Shown here: positions 8,827 to 16,432 of the stretch, piece by piece | How positions within the stretch are numbered: position 1 is the first letter of the stretch | Layout of the letters: every line of letters starts with the position of its first letter | Assembly (NCBI RefSeq): GCF_019749295.1 | Contig: NZ_JACWFG010000015.1 | Location: 1 to 64,000, forward strand | DNA length: 64,000 nt | DNA from: Neobacillus niacini | Lineage (GTDB): Bacteria; Bacillota; Bacilli; Bacillales; Cytobacillaceae | Direction of reading: 5' to 3' | Notes under the pieces: generated by a model | Seen by the model: only the letters and a program-made list of their open reading frames with translations | The model's database searches: none | What the model was told of the DNA's origin: nothing | Made by a program: the position numbers and the translations under genes

Positions 8827-8842
8827 GGCCATTAATTTAGAT

Positions 8843-9134
8843 AGGCTGAGAGTTTGGGCTTCATGGACGCTTTATGAGGCTCATTTTGTATGGAAGGCTG
8901 AGAGTTTGGGCTCCATAAACGCTTCATGAGTCTCATTTTTAACGAAAGGCTGAGAGTTTGGGCGTCATGAACGCTTTATGAGGCTCATCTTTAGCGAAAG
9001 GTTGCGAGTTTGGGTGTCATGAACGCTTCATGAGTCTCATTTATAACGAAAGGCTGAGAGTTTGGGCGTCATGAACGCTTCATGAGTCTCATTTATAACA
9101 AAAGGCTGAGAGTTTGGTTTGGGCTTCATGGGCC
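8843..9134. repeat. 52-bp tandem repeat array, five copies plus a partial sixth
   Basis: Units begin with AGGCTGAGAGTTTGGG at 8843, 8895, 8947, 8999, 9051 and 9103, an exact 52-bp spacing. Copies differ at a few positions only (for example GTTGCG in the fourth). Each unit carries two small inverted repeats, ATGAA-CGC-TTCAT (best in copies 3-5) and ATGAG-T-CTCAT. The sixth copy breaks down after GGGCTTCATGGGCC. The array fills the gap between the convergent QueC-like and protease genes; no ORF runs through it. Confidence 0.92.
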
Positions 9135-9151
9135 AGTATTTTCGGTACGAT

Positions 9152-9193
9152 ACAAAAAACAGACCTCATGCACACTTCATGAGGTCTATTTTC
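9152..9193. terminator. Bidirectional terminator beside the tandem array
   Basis: AGACCTCATG (9161-9170) pairs perfectly with CATGAGGTCT (9178-9187). A-rich and T-rich flanks allow function on both strands. The stem shares CTTCATGAG with the array units. Confidence 0.85.
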
Positions 9194-9206
9194 TCTATCT
9201 GACTAA

Positions 9207-10025
9207 TTATTTTGTTAAATGATCTACGATTTCCCTAATGTGGTATGAAGGAATTGCAACTCCAACTATTTCTTTCGATTCTGTTTGGGGATTTTGCAAA
9301 GTGGCAAATATCACTCCAACGACTTCTCCATTTTGATTCAGTATGGGACTGCCGCTGTTCCCCTTATAAATAGGTGCTTCAATCATCATAACCGGCACAT
9401 CCCAGTCTGTTAAAAGAGCTTTTCCGATGATTGTACCTTGATTGGCTATTTGGGTAAAAGCTAACGGATTTCCGATAAAGATGATTTCCTCGCCAACCCG
9501 CTTTTCCCAATCATGTTCTAATGCAAGTGGAAGAAAAGGGATGTTTTCGGCATCAATTTCTACAATTGCAACATCTATTTCAGGATGTTTCGCAATTACC
9601 TTGCCAACATAGGACCCGTCAGATTTAAAATGGACATTTACTCTGTTTGTATGTTCTACAACATGTTCATTGGTGACAATTAATCCATTAGGAGAGACCG
9701 TAAAGCCCGTTCCTTTCACTCCATCCCATTCAATTGTTACCACAGATTTTTTGAATTCTTTTACTTCAGGCTGCTTTGATAATGTATTTGACACTTTAAC
9801 AAAGTTGATCGCTGGGAGGTTGAAAATGTTAATCCACACTTCTAAACCGCTTATCAAAAGCGCGAACACGAGGAGTGAACTAACAATTTTAACGAAGAAC
9901 TTTTTTCGCTTTTTCTTTTGTAGCTTTTCTTTTTCCCATTCCTGCTTATCTTCCGGATTAAAAAAAGTCTCCCAGTCGATTTCGTCTTCTGAATGTTGTT
10001 TTGGACCGATATTTTCGTTATCCAC
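9207..10025 (-). CDS. Membrane-anchored trypsin-like serine protease (HtrA family, no PDZ)
   Basis: The 272-residue protein has an acidic then very basic cytoplasmic N-terminus (LQKKKRKKFF), one membrane segment (about 45-63) and an extracytoplasmic S1C protease domain. The catalytic triad is visible as His121 (TNEHVV), Asp151 (EIDVAIV) and Ser224 (GNSGSP). It ends shortly after the protease domain with no PDZ domain, so it is shorter than HtrA/HtrB/YyxA of B. subtilis. It probably degrades or processes exported proteins, and may act as a stress protease. It is a single gene convergent with the repeat array. Confidence 0.87.
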   Translation of the reverse strand: MDNENIGPKQHSEDEIDWETFFNPEDKQEWEKEKLQKKKRKKFFVKIVSSLLVFALLISGLEVWINIFNLPAINFVKVSNTLSKQPEVKEFKKSVVTIEWDGVKGTGFTVSPNGLIVTNEHVVEHTNRVNVHFKSDGSYVGKVIAKHPEIDVAIVEIDAENIPFLPLALEHDWEKRVGEEIIFIGNPLAFTQIANQGTIIGKALLTDWDVPVMMIEAPIYKGNSGSPILNQNGEVVGVIFATLQNPQTESKEIVGVAIPSYHIREIVDHLTK

Positions 10026-10138
10026 GTTTATCCCTCATTACACATTTTCTATATCTCTATTATATCGAAAAACGAATCATTATTAATCAATCAAAATTTC
10101 ATGATAAATTTTAATAAAAAGGTGAGAGGACTTACAAG

Positions 10139-11056
10139 ATGGAAATTAATAAAGTATCGATTATCGGATTAGGAGCATTAGGGATATTATTTGGGAACCA
10201 TTTTGCTAAGAGAATGCCAACGGAAGATGTAAGAATTATTGCCGACACTAAGCGTATTGATAAATATAAAAAAGAACATGTCTATTGTAATGGTAACCCT
10301 TGTAACTTCCACTATGTAAGTTCTGAAGAACCCTGTGAACCAGCAGATTTACTGATATTCACTGTAAAATATGAAGGATTACATGATGCTGTCCAAGCTG
10401 TTCACCGTCACGTAGGAAAGGATACGATTATCCTATCCGCGCTAAATGGGATTACGAGTGAGGGGATTATTGGACAAGTTTATGGGTTTGATAAGATTCT
10501 TTATACTGTGGCCCAAGGGATGGATGCGGTAAAAGTAGGAAATAAACTTACATACGACCATTTGGGAATGCTTTGCTTTGGCGATCAAAAGCCTGGAATG
10601 ATTTCTGACAAAGTTAAGACTGTTGCTGCTTTTTTTGATAAAATTGATTTTCCCTATGAGATAGACACTGATATGAATAAGCGGCTATGGGGAAAATTCA
10701 TGTTGAATGTTGGAGTCAATCAAACTGTTGCTGTTTATAAAAGCAATTATGGTGAAGTTCAGCGGGATGGCGAAGCGAGGGAAACCATGATTGCTGCGAT
10801 GAGAGAGGTAATTAGCTTATCTGAATACGAGAGAGCTAATCTAACAGAGGCAGACCTGAACTATTGGTTAAGCGTATTAGCCACCTTAAGCCCAGAAGGG
10901 AAACCTTCCATGGCGCAGGATTTGGAAGCGCGGCGTTATAGTGAGGTGGCTTTGTTTGCAGGAGCAGTATTGGAAATGGGTACAAGGCATCAAGTCCCAA
11001 CCCCTATAAATAAAAAACTATATGATATCATTAAATCCATAGAAAGTACTTATTGA
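10139..11056 (+). CDS. Ketopantoate reductase (PanE/ApbA) family dehydrogenase
   Basis: The 305-residue protein opens with a Rossmann nucleotide-binding motif GLGALG (residues 10-15), followed by the family's TVKYEGL segment and the catalytic-lysine region MNKRLWGKFMLNVGVNQ near residue 190. PanE reduces 2-dehydropantoate to pantoate with NADPH for pantothenate and CoA synthesis. Bacilli carry several paralogues of this family and no pan genes are nearby, so the true substrate could be another 2-oxo acid. A ribosome binding site AGGTGAGAGG precedes the ATG. Confidence 0.82.
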   Translation: MEINKVSIIGLGALGILFGNHFAKRMPTEDVRIIADTKRIDKYKKEHVYCNGNPCNFHYVSSEEPCEPADLLIFTVKYEGLHDAVQAVHRHVGKDTIILSALNGITSEGIIGQVYGFDKILYTVAQGMDAVKVGNKLTYDHLGMLCFGDQKPGMISDKVKTVAAFFDKIDFPYEIDTDMNKRLWGKFMLNVGVNQTVAVYKSNYGEVQRDGEARETMIAAMREVISLSEYERANLTEADLNYWLSVLATLSPEGKPSMAQDLEARRYSEVALFAGAVLEMGTRHQVPTPINKKLYDIIKSIESTY

Positions 11057-11065
11057 AAACATACT

Positions 11066-11093
11066 TTGAAATAGTAATCGATTATGTTAAACT
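11066..11093 (+). promoter_or_regulatory. Promoter of the leader peptide and MFS pump
   Basis: TTGAAA (11066-11071), 16-bp spacer, TAAACT (11088-11093). Transcription from here would start close to 11100, just before the leader ribosome binding site. Confidence 0.45.
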
Positions 11094-11126
11094 AAACCTA
11101 ACTTATTAGAAATGGAGGTTTTTCCT

Positions 11127-11171
11127 TTGACAGCGTCTATGAGACTACGAATCCCTGCTTTGAACTGTTAA
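11127..11171 (+). CDS. ErmDL-like arrest leader peptide, MTASMRLRIPALNC
   Basis: A 14-codon ORF begins at TTG 11127 with GGAGG at 11114-11118, eight bases upstream, and stops at TAA 11169-11171. Its product, MTASMRLRIPALNC, has the same length and plan as the ErmDL leader (MTHSMRLRFPTLNQ), including the MRLR motif at which macrolide-bound ribosomes stall. In that family stalling at the RLR codons remodels the mRNA and turns on the downstream resistance gene. Here the ORF lies upstream of a U-tailed hairpin and then an MFS pump, so I infer drug-dependent attenuation of the pump. The peptide match is strong; induction itself is inferred. Confidence 0.85.
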   Translation: MTASMRLRIPALNC

Positions 11172-11205
11172 TTGAATAGGTTCAAGGACTTTGCGTTTGC
11201 AAAGT
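11158..11205 (+). promoter_or_regulatory. Leader-mRNA hairpins downstream of the arrest site
   Basis: CTTTGAAC (11158-11165, the last leader codons) can pair with GGTTCAAGG (11180-11188). Immediately after, ACTTTGC (11188-11194) pairs perfectly with GCAAAGT (11199-11205). A ribosome stalled at the RLR codons would disturb the first hairpin. Confidence 0.5.
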
Positions 11206-11261
11206 AACGGGAGTGGTCTGTCTATTTTTAGGGAAACCTTTATTTTACGGTGTTGTAAAAC

Positions 11262-11290
11262 AAGAGGGGACGATTCTGCCCTCTTTTTTG
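11262..11290 (+). terminator. Attenuator between leader peptide and MFS pump
   Basis: AAGAGGG (11262-11268) pairs with CCCTCTT (11279-11285), followed by a T run. It sits after the leader ORF and before the pump gene, so reading through it would be needed for pump expression. Confidence 0.8.
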
Positions 11291-11378
11291 CTGTCTTTTT
11301 TTAGATGTAATTTTAGTTTCTATAAAAATGTCCTTGACCACATATAAAACAAAAAATAATTTATAGGACGTGAATTCT

Positions 11379-12626
11379 ATGGAAACACCTAAGCATGAAA
11401 TGAATCATTGGAAACGAAATACGATTCTCTTTTTGGGGAGTCAAACCATATCGCTTTTTGGATCAGCCTTGGTTCAGTATGCAATTATGTGGTATATCAC
11501 CTTGAACACTCAATCGGGTGTCATGATGACGATCTCCATCATATGCGGCTTTGTACCAACCTTTTTTCTTTCGCCATTTGCAGGAGTATGGGCCGATCGC
11601 TACAACCGAAAAATACTGATTATCCTATCAGATTCTTTGATAGCCATTTCAACATTAATACTGGCTATCTTGTTTTTTATGGGGTATGAGGCACTTTGGT
11701 TGTTATTCCTTATGTCAGCTATCAGGGCAATTGGAACAGGCATTCAAGGACCAGCGGTTGGAGCTATTCTTCCACAGCTTGTTCCAGCGGATAAACTGAC
11801 GAAGGTGAACGGAACAAATGGAAGTATCCAAGCATTAATTATGCTTGTTGCACCGATGGTCAGCGCAGCACTGTTGACAATGGCTACGATGGAAGCTATT
11901 TTCTTTATTGATGTCATCACTGCCGCAATCGCCGTTTGTATCTTGCTGATATTTTTAAAAATACCTGTTCATGCAAAAGCTGCAGAAAAGCAAACAACCA
12001 GCTATTTAACTGACTTGAAACAGGGATTTACCTATATTCAAAACCATGATTTTGTTAAAAAGTTTTTTGTGTTTTTTGCATTTTTCTTTGTATTAGCTGC
12101 ACCGGTGGCATTCCTAACTCCGCTGCAGGTTACACGCAGTTTCGGTGATGATGTCTGGAGGTTAACTGCCATCGAAATTACCTTTTCAGTCGGTATGATG
12201 CTAGGTGGCGGGTTTATGGCATCATGGGGTGGATTTAAAAACAAGATTCATACCATGACACTTGCTGCACTCATTATGGGAGCCTGTACCTTCGCACTTG
12301 GGATTGTCCCTAATTTTTGGGTATATATCGTTTTCATGGGAATCGTTGGTATTGCAATGCCGATTTTTAACACCCCATCCACAGTTCTCTTACAAGAAAA
12401 AGTGGAAGGAGATTATTTAGGAAGAGTTTTTGGTGTTCTAGGAATGATTTCAACCTCTATGATGCCGCTGGGAATGCTCATATTCGGACCAATCGCGGAC
12501 ATTATTGATATAGAATGGCTGCTGATAGGGACTGGGATACTAATGTTTATTCAAGGATTCTTCTTAGTTGGAAGTAAGGTTCTCCTTAAAGCAGGTGAAC
12601 CAGTTGTAAAAGAAAGTACCAATTAA
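11379..12626 (+). CDS. MFS efflux pump of the Mef (macrolide efflux) type
   Basis: I take the ATG at 11379 (METPKHEM), behind AGGA; an in-frame GTG lies at 11370. The 415-residue protein has twelve predicted membrane segments and the DHA3/MefA pattern: LGSQTISLFGSALVQYA in helix 1, the loop motif GVWADRYNRK (about 70-79) and AIRAIGTGIQGPAVGA. MefA-type pumps expel macrolides by proton antiport. The ErmDL-like leader and attenuator upstream support a ribosome-targeting antibiotic as the inducing signal, most likely a macrolide or related drug. Actual substrate range is not shown by the sequence. Confidence 0.85.
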   Translation: METPKHEMNHWKRNTILFLGSQTISLFGSALVQYAIMWYITLNTQSGVMMTISIICGFVPTFFLSPFAGVWADRYNRKILIILSDSLIAISTLILAILFFMGYEALWLLFLMSAIRAIGTGIQGPAVGAILPQLVPADKLTKVNGTNGSIQALIMLVAPMVSAALLTMATMEAIFFIDVITAAIAVCILLIFLKIPVHAKAAEKQTTSYLTDLKQGFTYIQNHDFVKKFFVFFAFFFVLAAPVAFLTPLQVTRSFGDDVWRLTAIEITFSVGMMLGGGFMASWGGFKNKIHTMTLAALIMGACTFALGIVPNFWVYIVFMGIVGIAMPIFNTPSTVLLQEKVEGDYLGRVFGVLGMISTSMMPLGMLIFGPIADIIDIEWLLIGTGILMFIQGFFLVGSKVLLKAGEPVVKESTN

Positions 12627-12640
12627 ATAGTACGATATAC

Positions 12641-12678
12641 AAAAAAACCGTTCTCTGACCAGGGAGAACGGCTTTTTT
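12641..12678 (+). terminator. Terminator after the Mef-type pump
   Basis: CCGTTCTC (12648-12655) pairs with GAGAACGG (12664-12671), followed by CTTTTTT. Confidence 0.85.
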
Positions 12679-12687
12679 GGGTTATTG

Positions 12688-14025
12688 TTATTTAGATTTA
12701 CGGGATTTTGAAAAAGCAAATATCAATACACTCTTAATGATACTTGGCTTCATTAATGATGTTATAGGTCGAACTAAATTCATCACTTTAACAAACGAGT
12801 CGTAAATTTCTTGATTATCAGATGATAGAAGAAAAATGTTTTTTGCATACCATTGCTGTACAGAAAGTCCAAATGGCTTTTTCCCTTTTGTGGCAGGATA
12901 TCGGAAATCTTCTGTAATAACCATATTCCAAATAGGGCCAATGATATTCGCAGCCTTTTTGTGAAATGCGTATGGCACTTTATGTAGTTCACCATTATGT
13001 TTTTGCAACAGTTTTTGTAGTGCAAGAGACTCTAATATAGAAATACTCATTCCTTGGCCAAATACGGGATCAATTCTGCAGAGCGTATCACCTATCAGTA
13101 TTATTCCATTCGGTAAACTTTCTAATTTATCAAATCGCCGCCAAACAATCTGGGGAATACGATAGATGGATGTTTTGGTAAGAGGAGTACCATTTTCTAT
13201 TTCTTGATGTATATCTAATTTTGGAAGTTTCTTTGCTAGTTCAACAAAGCCAGTATCATTTTTTAAAACCTCTATATCATTAATAGAATTATGGTATCCC
13301 ATCAATGTGACTATATAACGATTTCCCTCTACCTTTGAGATGGTTCCGCCCATTTTTTCATGTGGCGGGTTAGGATACACCATCTTAATCTTCCAGTCTC
13401 TATCTTGATCAGATAGTTTATATTGTTTACTAATATAACTCAGATTGATTTCCATTATTTCATCAGGGACCAGAGTTCCTCGTTTTTTTAACCAACTTGA
13501 AGTTAGACTGCTAACTCCACTGGCATCAACCACTAAATCAGCTTGCATTGATCCTTCTTTTAGTTGTACACCGATGATTTGATCTTCTGCTGCATTATAC
13601 AGTAAATTCTCAACAACTTGATTGTACTTAAATACAACATTAGGAATTCTATTAATAAATTGTTCGATATGCCATTCTAAATGCGGACGTGTCTGTAATG
13701 TGGTGCTGTATCCGCCGTCATAACGAACCTTCCATTCACCATGGTGAAACCATGCGAGTTCAATGGTGGAGTTGATGTTTTCAGCCCCGCCACTATAAAA
13801 ATTCTCTGTTATTCCAGGAAATAATTTTTCAAGACCATATTCACCTGCATGGAGTAGGGCATGTAAATGTTCGCCTTGAGGTGCACCTTTTCTCGGCAAA
13901 GGTCCTGCTGGTTCATGGTCCCGCTCAAGTATGACCACTTCCTTATAATGATCTGATAATACTCTTGCTGCTAACTTTCCTGAAATACCTCCACCTATAA
14001 CGATTGCTTTATTCTTAAAAGACAC
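12688..14025 (-). CDS. FAD-dependent oxidoreductase (geranylgeranyl reductase/halogenase-like)
   Basis: I favour the GTG at 14025 (codon order V-S-F-K-N-K), seven bases after AGGTGGG; an in-frame GTG at 14037 lies inside that ribosome binding site. The roughly 445-residue protein has the FAD-binding dinucleotide motif GGGISG near its start and the second FAD motif GDTLCRIDPVFGQGMS (about 330-345) typical of the p-hydroxybenzoate hydroxylase, geranylgeranyl reductase and halogenase superfamily. A C-terminal region (400-445) ends in a basic tail. The substrate is unknown. The gene has its own terminators on both sides and is not obviously cotranscribed with the hypothetical gene upstream. Confidence 0.8.
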   Translation of the reverse strand: MSFKNKAIVIGGGISGKLAARVLSDHYKEVVILERDHEPAGPLPRKGAPQGEHLHALLHAGEYGLEKLFPGITENFYSGGAENINSTIELAWFHHGEWKVRYDGGYSTTLQTRPHLEWHIEQFINRIPNVVFKYNQVVENLLYNAAEDQIIGVQLKEGSMQADLVVDASGVSSLTSSWLKKRGTLVPDEIMEINLSYISKQYKLSDQDRDWKIKMVYPNPPHEKMGGTISKVEGNRYIVTLMGYHNSINDIEVLKNDTGFVELAKKLPKLDIHQEIENGTPLTKTSIYRIPQIVWRRFDKLESLPNGIILIGDTLCRIDPVFGQGMSISILESLALQKLLQKHNGELHKVPYAFHKKAANIIGPIWNMVITEDFRYPATKGKKPFGLSVQQWYAKNIFLLSSDNQEIYDSFVKVMNLVRPITSLMKPSIIKSVLIFAFSKSRKSK

Positions 14026-14068
14026 GAATGTACCCACCTGCCATAAAATTATAATAAAAAGAACAATA

Positions 14069-14092
14069 GAAAAAGCAACCCCAAAGGGTTAC
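14069..14092 (-). terminator. Terminator of the 14099-14494 gene
   Basis: On the minus strand GTAACCC pairs with GGGTTGC, followed by a T run. It separates the hypothetical gene from the FAD oxidoreductase gene. Confidence 0.7.
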
Positions 14093-14098
14093 TTAGGT

Positions 14099-14494
14099 TT
14101 ACGCGCCTAGTTTTTCTGAAATGTATGATGAGTTGGTTTCATCCCAGTGAAAAATACCTTCTTGGAGTTGTATAGTTGTATCGAAAGGACGTGGAATCGG
14201 TGAACTGCCAAGCTGCTCCTTTAATTGTTCTCTTAATTGTAGAAGTTCATTTCTCGAGGCAATTCGAATCACTTGTTTTAAGGAAACCTCATTTAGACTA
14301 ATATTTTTACTATTACAGACGCTATCCTGAAAAGGCTTGTTAAACTGGATCATCATTTGTAAATCATTTAGGCAGGCAACTCCGAAAACATCTTTTATGA
14401 TGTCATCATATTTAAGTTGATAGCCAGTTGCAAATTTAATAATATTCTTTTCGGGATTTTCTAAAATATAAATTGTATCAATTTGATTTTTCAT
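14099..14494 (-). CDS. Hypothetical protein, 131 residues
   Basis: The ATG at 14494 follows AGGGTG. The product is soluble, without signal peptide, membrane segment or motif I know. It has an N-terminal part with alternating charged and hydrophobic residues (IYILENPEKNIIKFATGYQLKYDD read loosely across 8-32), a Cys-containing segment, and a helical RNELLQLREQLKEQL stretch near 80-94. It lies upstream of the FAD oxidoreductase but a terminator separates them. No function can be assigned. Confidence 0.6.
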   Translation of the reverse strand: MKNQIDTIYILENPEKNIIKFATGYQLKYDDIIKDVFGVACLNDLQMMIQFNKPFQDSVCNSKNISLNEVSLKQVIRIASRNELLQLREQLKEQLGSSPIPRPFDTTIQLQEGIFHWDETNSSYISEKLGA

Positions 14495-14614
14495 TTATTA
14501 GCACCCTTTTGCTCTAAACAGCAGTCTAATCCCTTACACCACTGCGTTAGTTGATTAAAACATTATTATTTTATTATAACACAGATTCGAAATTTTGGTG
14601 CAAGGGACAACCTG

Positions 14615-14683
14615 TATGTGACATTTGTCATACTCTGCATATGACACCTGGTACTTACTGTAATGATTTTATTTCCCTATACT
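14615..14683 (+). promoter_or_regulatory. des promoter with DesR-type operator
   Basis: A palindrome TGACATTTGTCA (14619-14630), extended by TATG and TA, is followed by a half-site ATGACA (14641-14646). Directly downstream are TTACTG (14655-14660), a 17-bp spacer and TATACT (14678-14683). The position just upstream of the -35 box and the GTCAT-type core match what is known for DesR activation of des in B. subtilis; the assignment is by analogy. Confidence 0.65.
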
Positions 14684-14718
14684 TGATTTAACGACACAAA
14701 CCGAAGGGAATTAAAAAA

Positions 14719-15753
14719 ATGTCAGTACAACAAAATACGAAGAATTTACGAAAACAAGTTGCTCCTTTTGAAAAATCAACAACCAAAGAAAGTGTATGGC
14801 AAATCATAAACACGGTTGGACCGTTTATCCTATTATGGTTTCTTGCTTATCAAAGTTTAGCTGTTTCTTATTGGTTAGCATTAGTACCAATTATACTTGC
14901 AGCAGGATTTCTAGTACGAATTTTCATCATATTTCACGATTGTACCCATCATTCATTTTTTAAAAACAGAAGTGCAAATCGTGCAGTGGGTACTGCAATG
15001 GGCGTTTTAACATTATTCCCGTTTGACCAGTGGGGACACGAACATTCCGTCCATCATGCAACGAGTGGTAACTTGGATAAGCGTGGTACAGGGGATATTT
15101 GGACACTGACAGTTGATGAATATTTGGCAGCACCGCTTAAATTACGTATAGCGTATCGTTTTTATCGCAATCCTCTTGTTATGTTTGGATTAGGACCTAT
15201 CTATGTATTTATGCTTAAGAATCGTTTCAATAGAAAAGGTGCGCGTAAGAAGGAAAAAATGAACACATATTTAACAAATGTAATTCTTGTTGCTTTGGTA
15301 GCATTGTTTTGCTTGACCATTGGCTGGCAGTCATTTCTACTAATTCAAGGAACCATTTTCATGATCTCAGGTTCAGCAGGTATTTGGCTGTTTTATGTGC
15401 AGCATACTTTTGAGGATTCTTACTTTGAAGAAGATAAAGATTGGGAATATGTGAAAGCAGCTGTAGAAGGAAGTTCTTTTTATAAACTTCCAAAACTTCT
15501 GCAATTTTTAACAGGTAATATTGGCTTCCACCATGTTCACCATTTAAGCCCAAGGGTTCCGAATTATAAACTGGAAGAGGCTCATAAAGAGACCACTCCT
15601 TTACAAAATGTTCCAACTATTTCACTTGCAACCAGCTTAAAGTCCCTTCGTTTCCGTTTATGGGATGAAAAAGCTAAGAACTTCGTTGCTTTTAAGGACG
15701 TTAAAGCGTTAGCTAAAAAACGTATTTCAGTTCAAGCAAAACCAGAAGTTTAA
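14719..15753 (+). CDS. des: Membrane phospholipid acyl desaturase (delta-5 type)
   Basis: The 344-residue protein has the three histidine boxes of membrane fatty-acid desaturases: HDCTHH (73-78), HEHSVHH (107-113) and HHVHH (about 272-276), separated by four membrane segments. It inserts a double bond into acyl chains of membrane lipids to restore fluidity after a temperature drop, using a di-iron centre and reduced ferredoxin or flavodoxin. The operator-promoter upstream and the DesR-like gene 84 bases downstream match the Bacillus des-desK-desR locus, but the histidine kinase gene desK is absent here. The ATG follows GAAGGGA. Confidence 0.93.
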   Translation: MSVQQNTKNLRKQVAPFEKSTTKESVWQIINTVGPFILLWFLAYQSLAVSYWLALVPIILAAGFLVRIFIIFHDCTHHSFFKNRSANRAVGTAMGVLTLFPFDQWGHEHSVHHATSGNLDKRGTGDIWTLTVDEYLAAPLKLRIAYRFYRNPLVMFGLGPIYVFMLKNRFNRKGARKKEKMNTYLTNVILVALVALFCLTIGWQSFLLIQGTIFMISGSAGIWLFYVQHTFEDSYFEEDKDWEYVKAAVEGSSFYKLPKLLQFLTGNIGFHHVHHLSPRVPNYKLEEAHKETTPLQNVPTISLATSLKSLRFRLWDEKAKNFVAFKDVKALAKKRISVQAKPEV

Positions 15754-15771
15754 GATCACACGAACATGGCT

Positions 15772-15797
15772 GACTCTCCTTGTCGAAAAGGAGGGTC
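15772..15797 (+). promoter_or_regulatory. Hairpin between des and the DesR-like gene
   Basis: GACTCTCCTT (15772-15781) pairs with AAGGAGGGTC (15788-15797). It lacks a T tail, so it is not a standard terminator; it could protect the des mRNA end or modulate expression of the next gene. Confidence 0.5.
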
Positions 15798-15837
15798 TCT
15801 GCATGACTAGCAGCTGCCTCGATAAGGAGAGATAAAA

Positions 15838-16341
15838 ATGATTCAAGTTGTAATTGCAGAAGATCAGGAGCTGCTTTTAGAGGCCATGGGGAATCTGCTT
15901 AATTTAGAAGATGATATCGAAGTTGTTGGTACTGCAGTCAATGGGGAAGAGGCCATCATGCTTGTAGACCAATTACAGCCGGACGTCTGCATCATGGATA
16001 TAGAAATGCCTGAAAAGAGTGGACTAGAGGCGGCAGAGTCTTTGCAGCTGACTGACTGTAAAGTAATTATTCTCACTACCTTTGCCAGACCTGGATATTT
16101 TCAACGTGCATTGAGAGCGGATGTAAGTGGATATCTCCTCAAAGACAATCCGAGTGAGGAGTTAGCTTTTTCTATTCGGAGCATCATGGATGGAAAGAAA
16201 ATATATTCTGAAGAACTCATGGACGAAGACATGAGTGAAGCTGATTCACTTTCGCAAACCTCCTCTGAAAGTATCAATAAAGGAAGAGTTAAAAATTATC
16301 TATCATCTATAATGGATAAAATAAAGTTGCCGACAGGCTGA
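15838..16341 (+). CDS. DesR-like response regulator with a truncated DNA-binding domain
   Basis: Residues 1-125 are a full receiver domain very close to B. subtilis DesR: acidic pair E8-D9, phospho-acceptor Asp54 in CIMDIEMP, ILTTFARPGYFQRA and GYLLKDNPSEEL. DesR continues with a LuxR-type helix-turn-helix to about 199 residues. Here, after EELMDEDMSEADSLSQ, the stretch containing the helix-turn-helix is missing. Only RVKNYLSSIMDKIKL remains, aligning with the end of the recognition helix region (VRNYISMILEKLEV), and the protein stops at 167. It may still bind a kinase but is unlikely to bind DNA normally. The ATG follows AAGGAGAG. Confidence 0.8.
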   Translation: MIQVVIAEDQELLLEAMGNLLNLEDDIEVVGTAVNGEEAIMLVDQLQPDVCIMDIEMPEKSGLEAAESLQLTDCKVIILTTFARPGYFQRALRADVSGYLLKDNPSEELAFSIRSIMDGKKIYSEELMDEDMSEADSLSQTSSESINKGRVKNYLSSIMDKIKLPTG

Positions 16342-16372
16342 AAAAGCATCCACACAACGGATGCTTTTTGTG
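16341..16372 (+). terminator. Terminator of the des locus
   Basis: AAAAAGCATCC (16341-16351) pairs perfectly with GGATGCTTTTT (16359-16369), followed by T-rich sequence. Confidence 0.88.
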
Positions 16373-16432
16373 TTTTTATCAGGGAATGGTATGATTTTTA
16401 TAGTAGTTCTTTAAAGGAAGGCAGGTAAAAAG

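Noticed and set aside
8843..9134. Considered a CRISPR array.
   Set aside because: The whole 52-bp unit is repeated with no unique spacers, and no cas genes are present.
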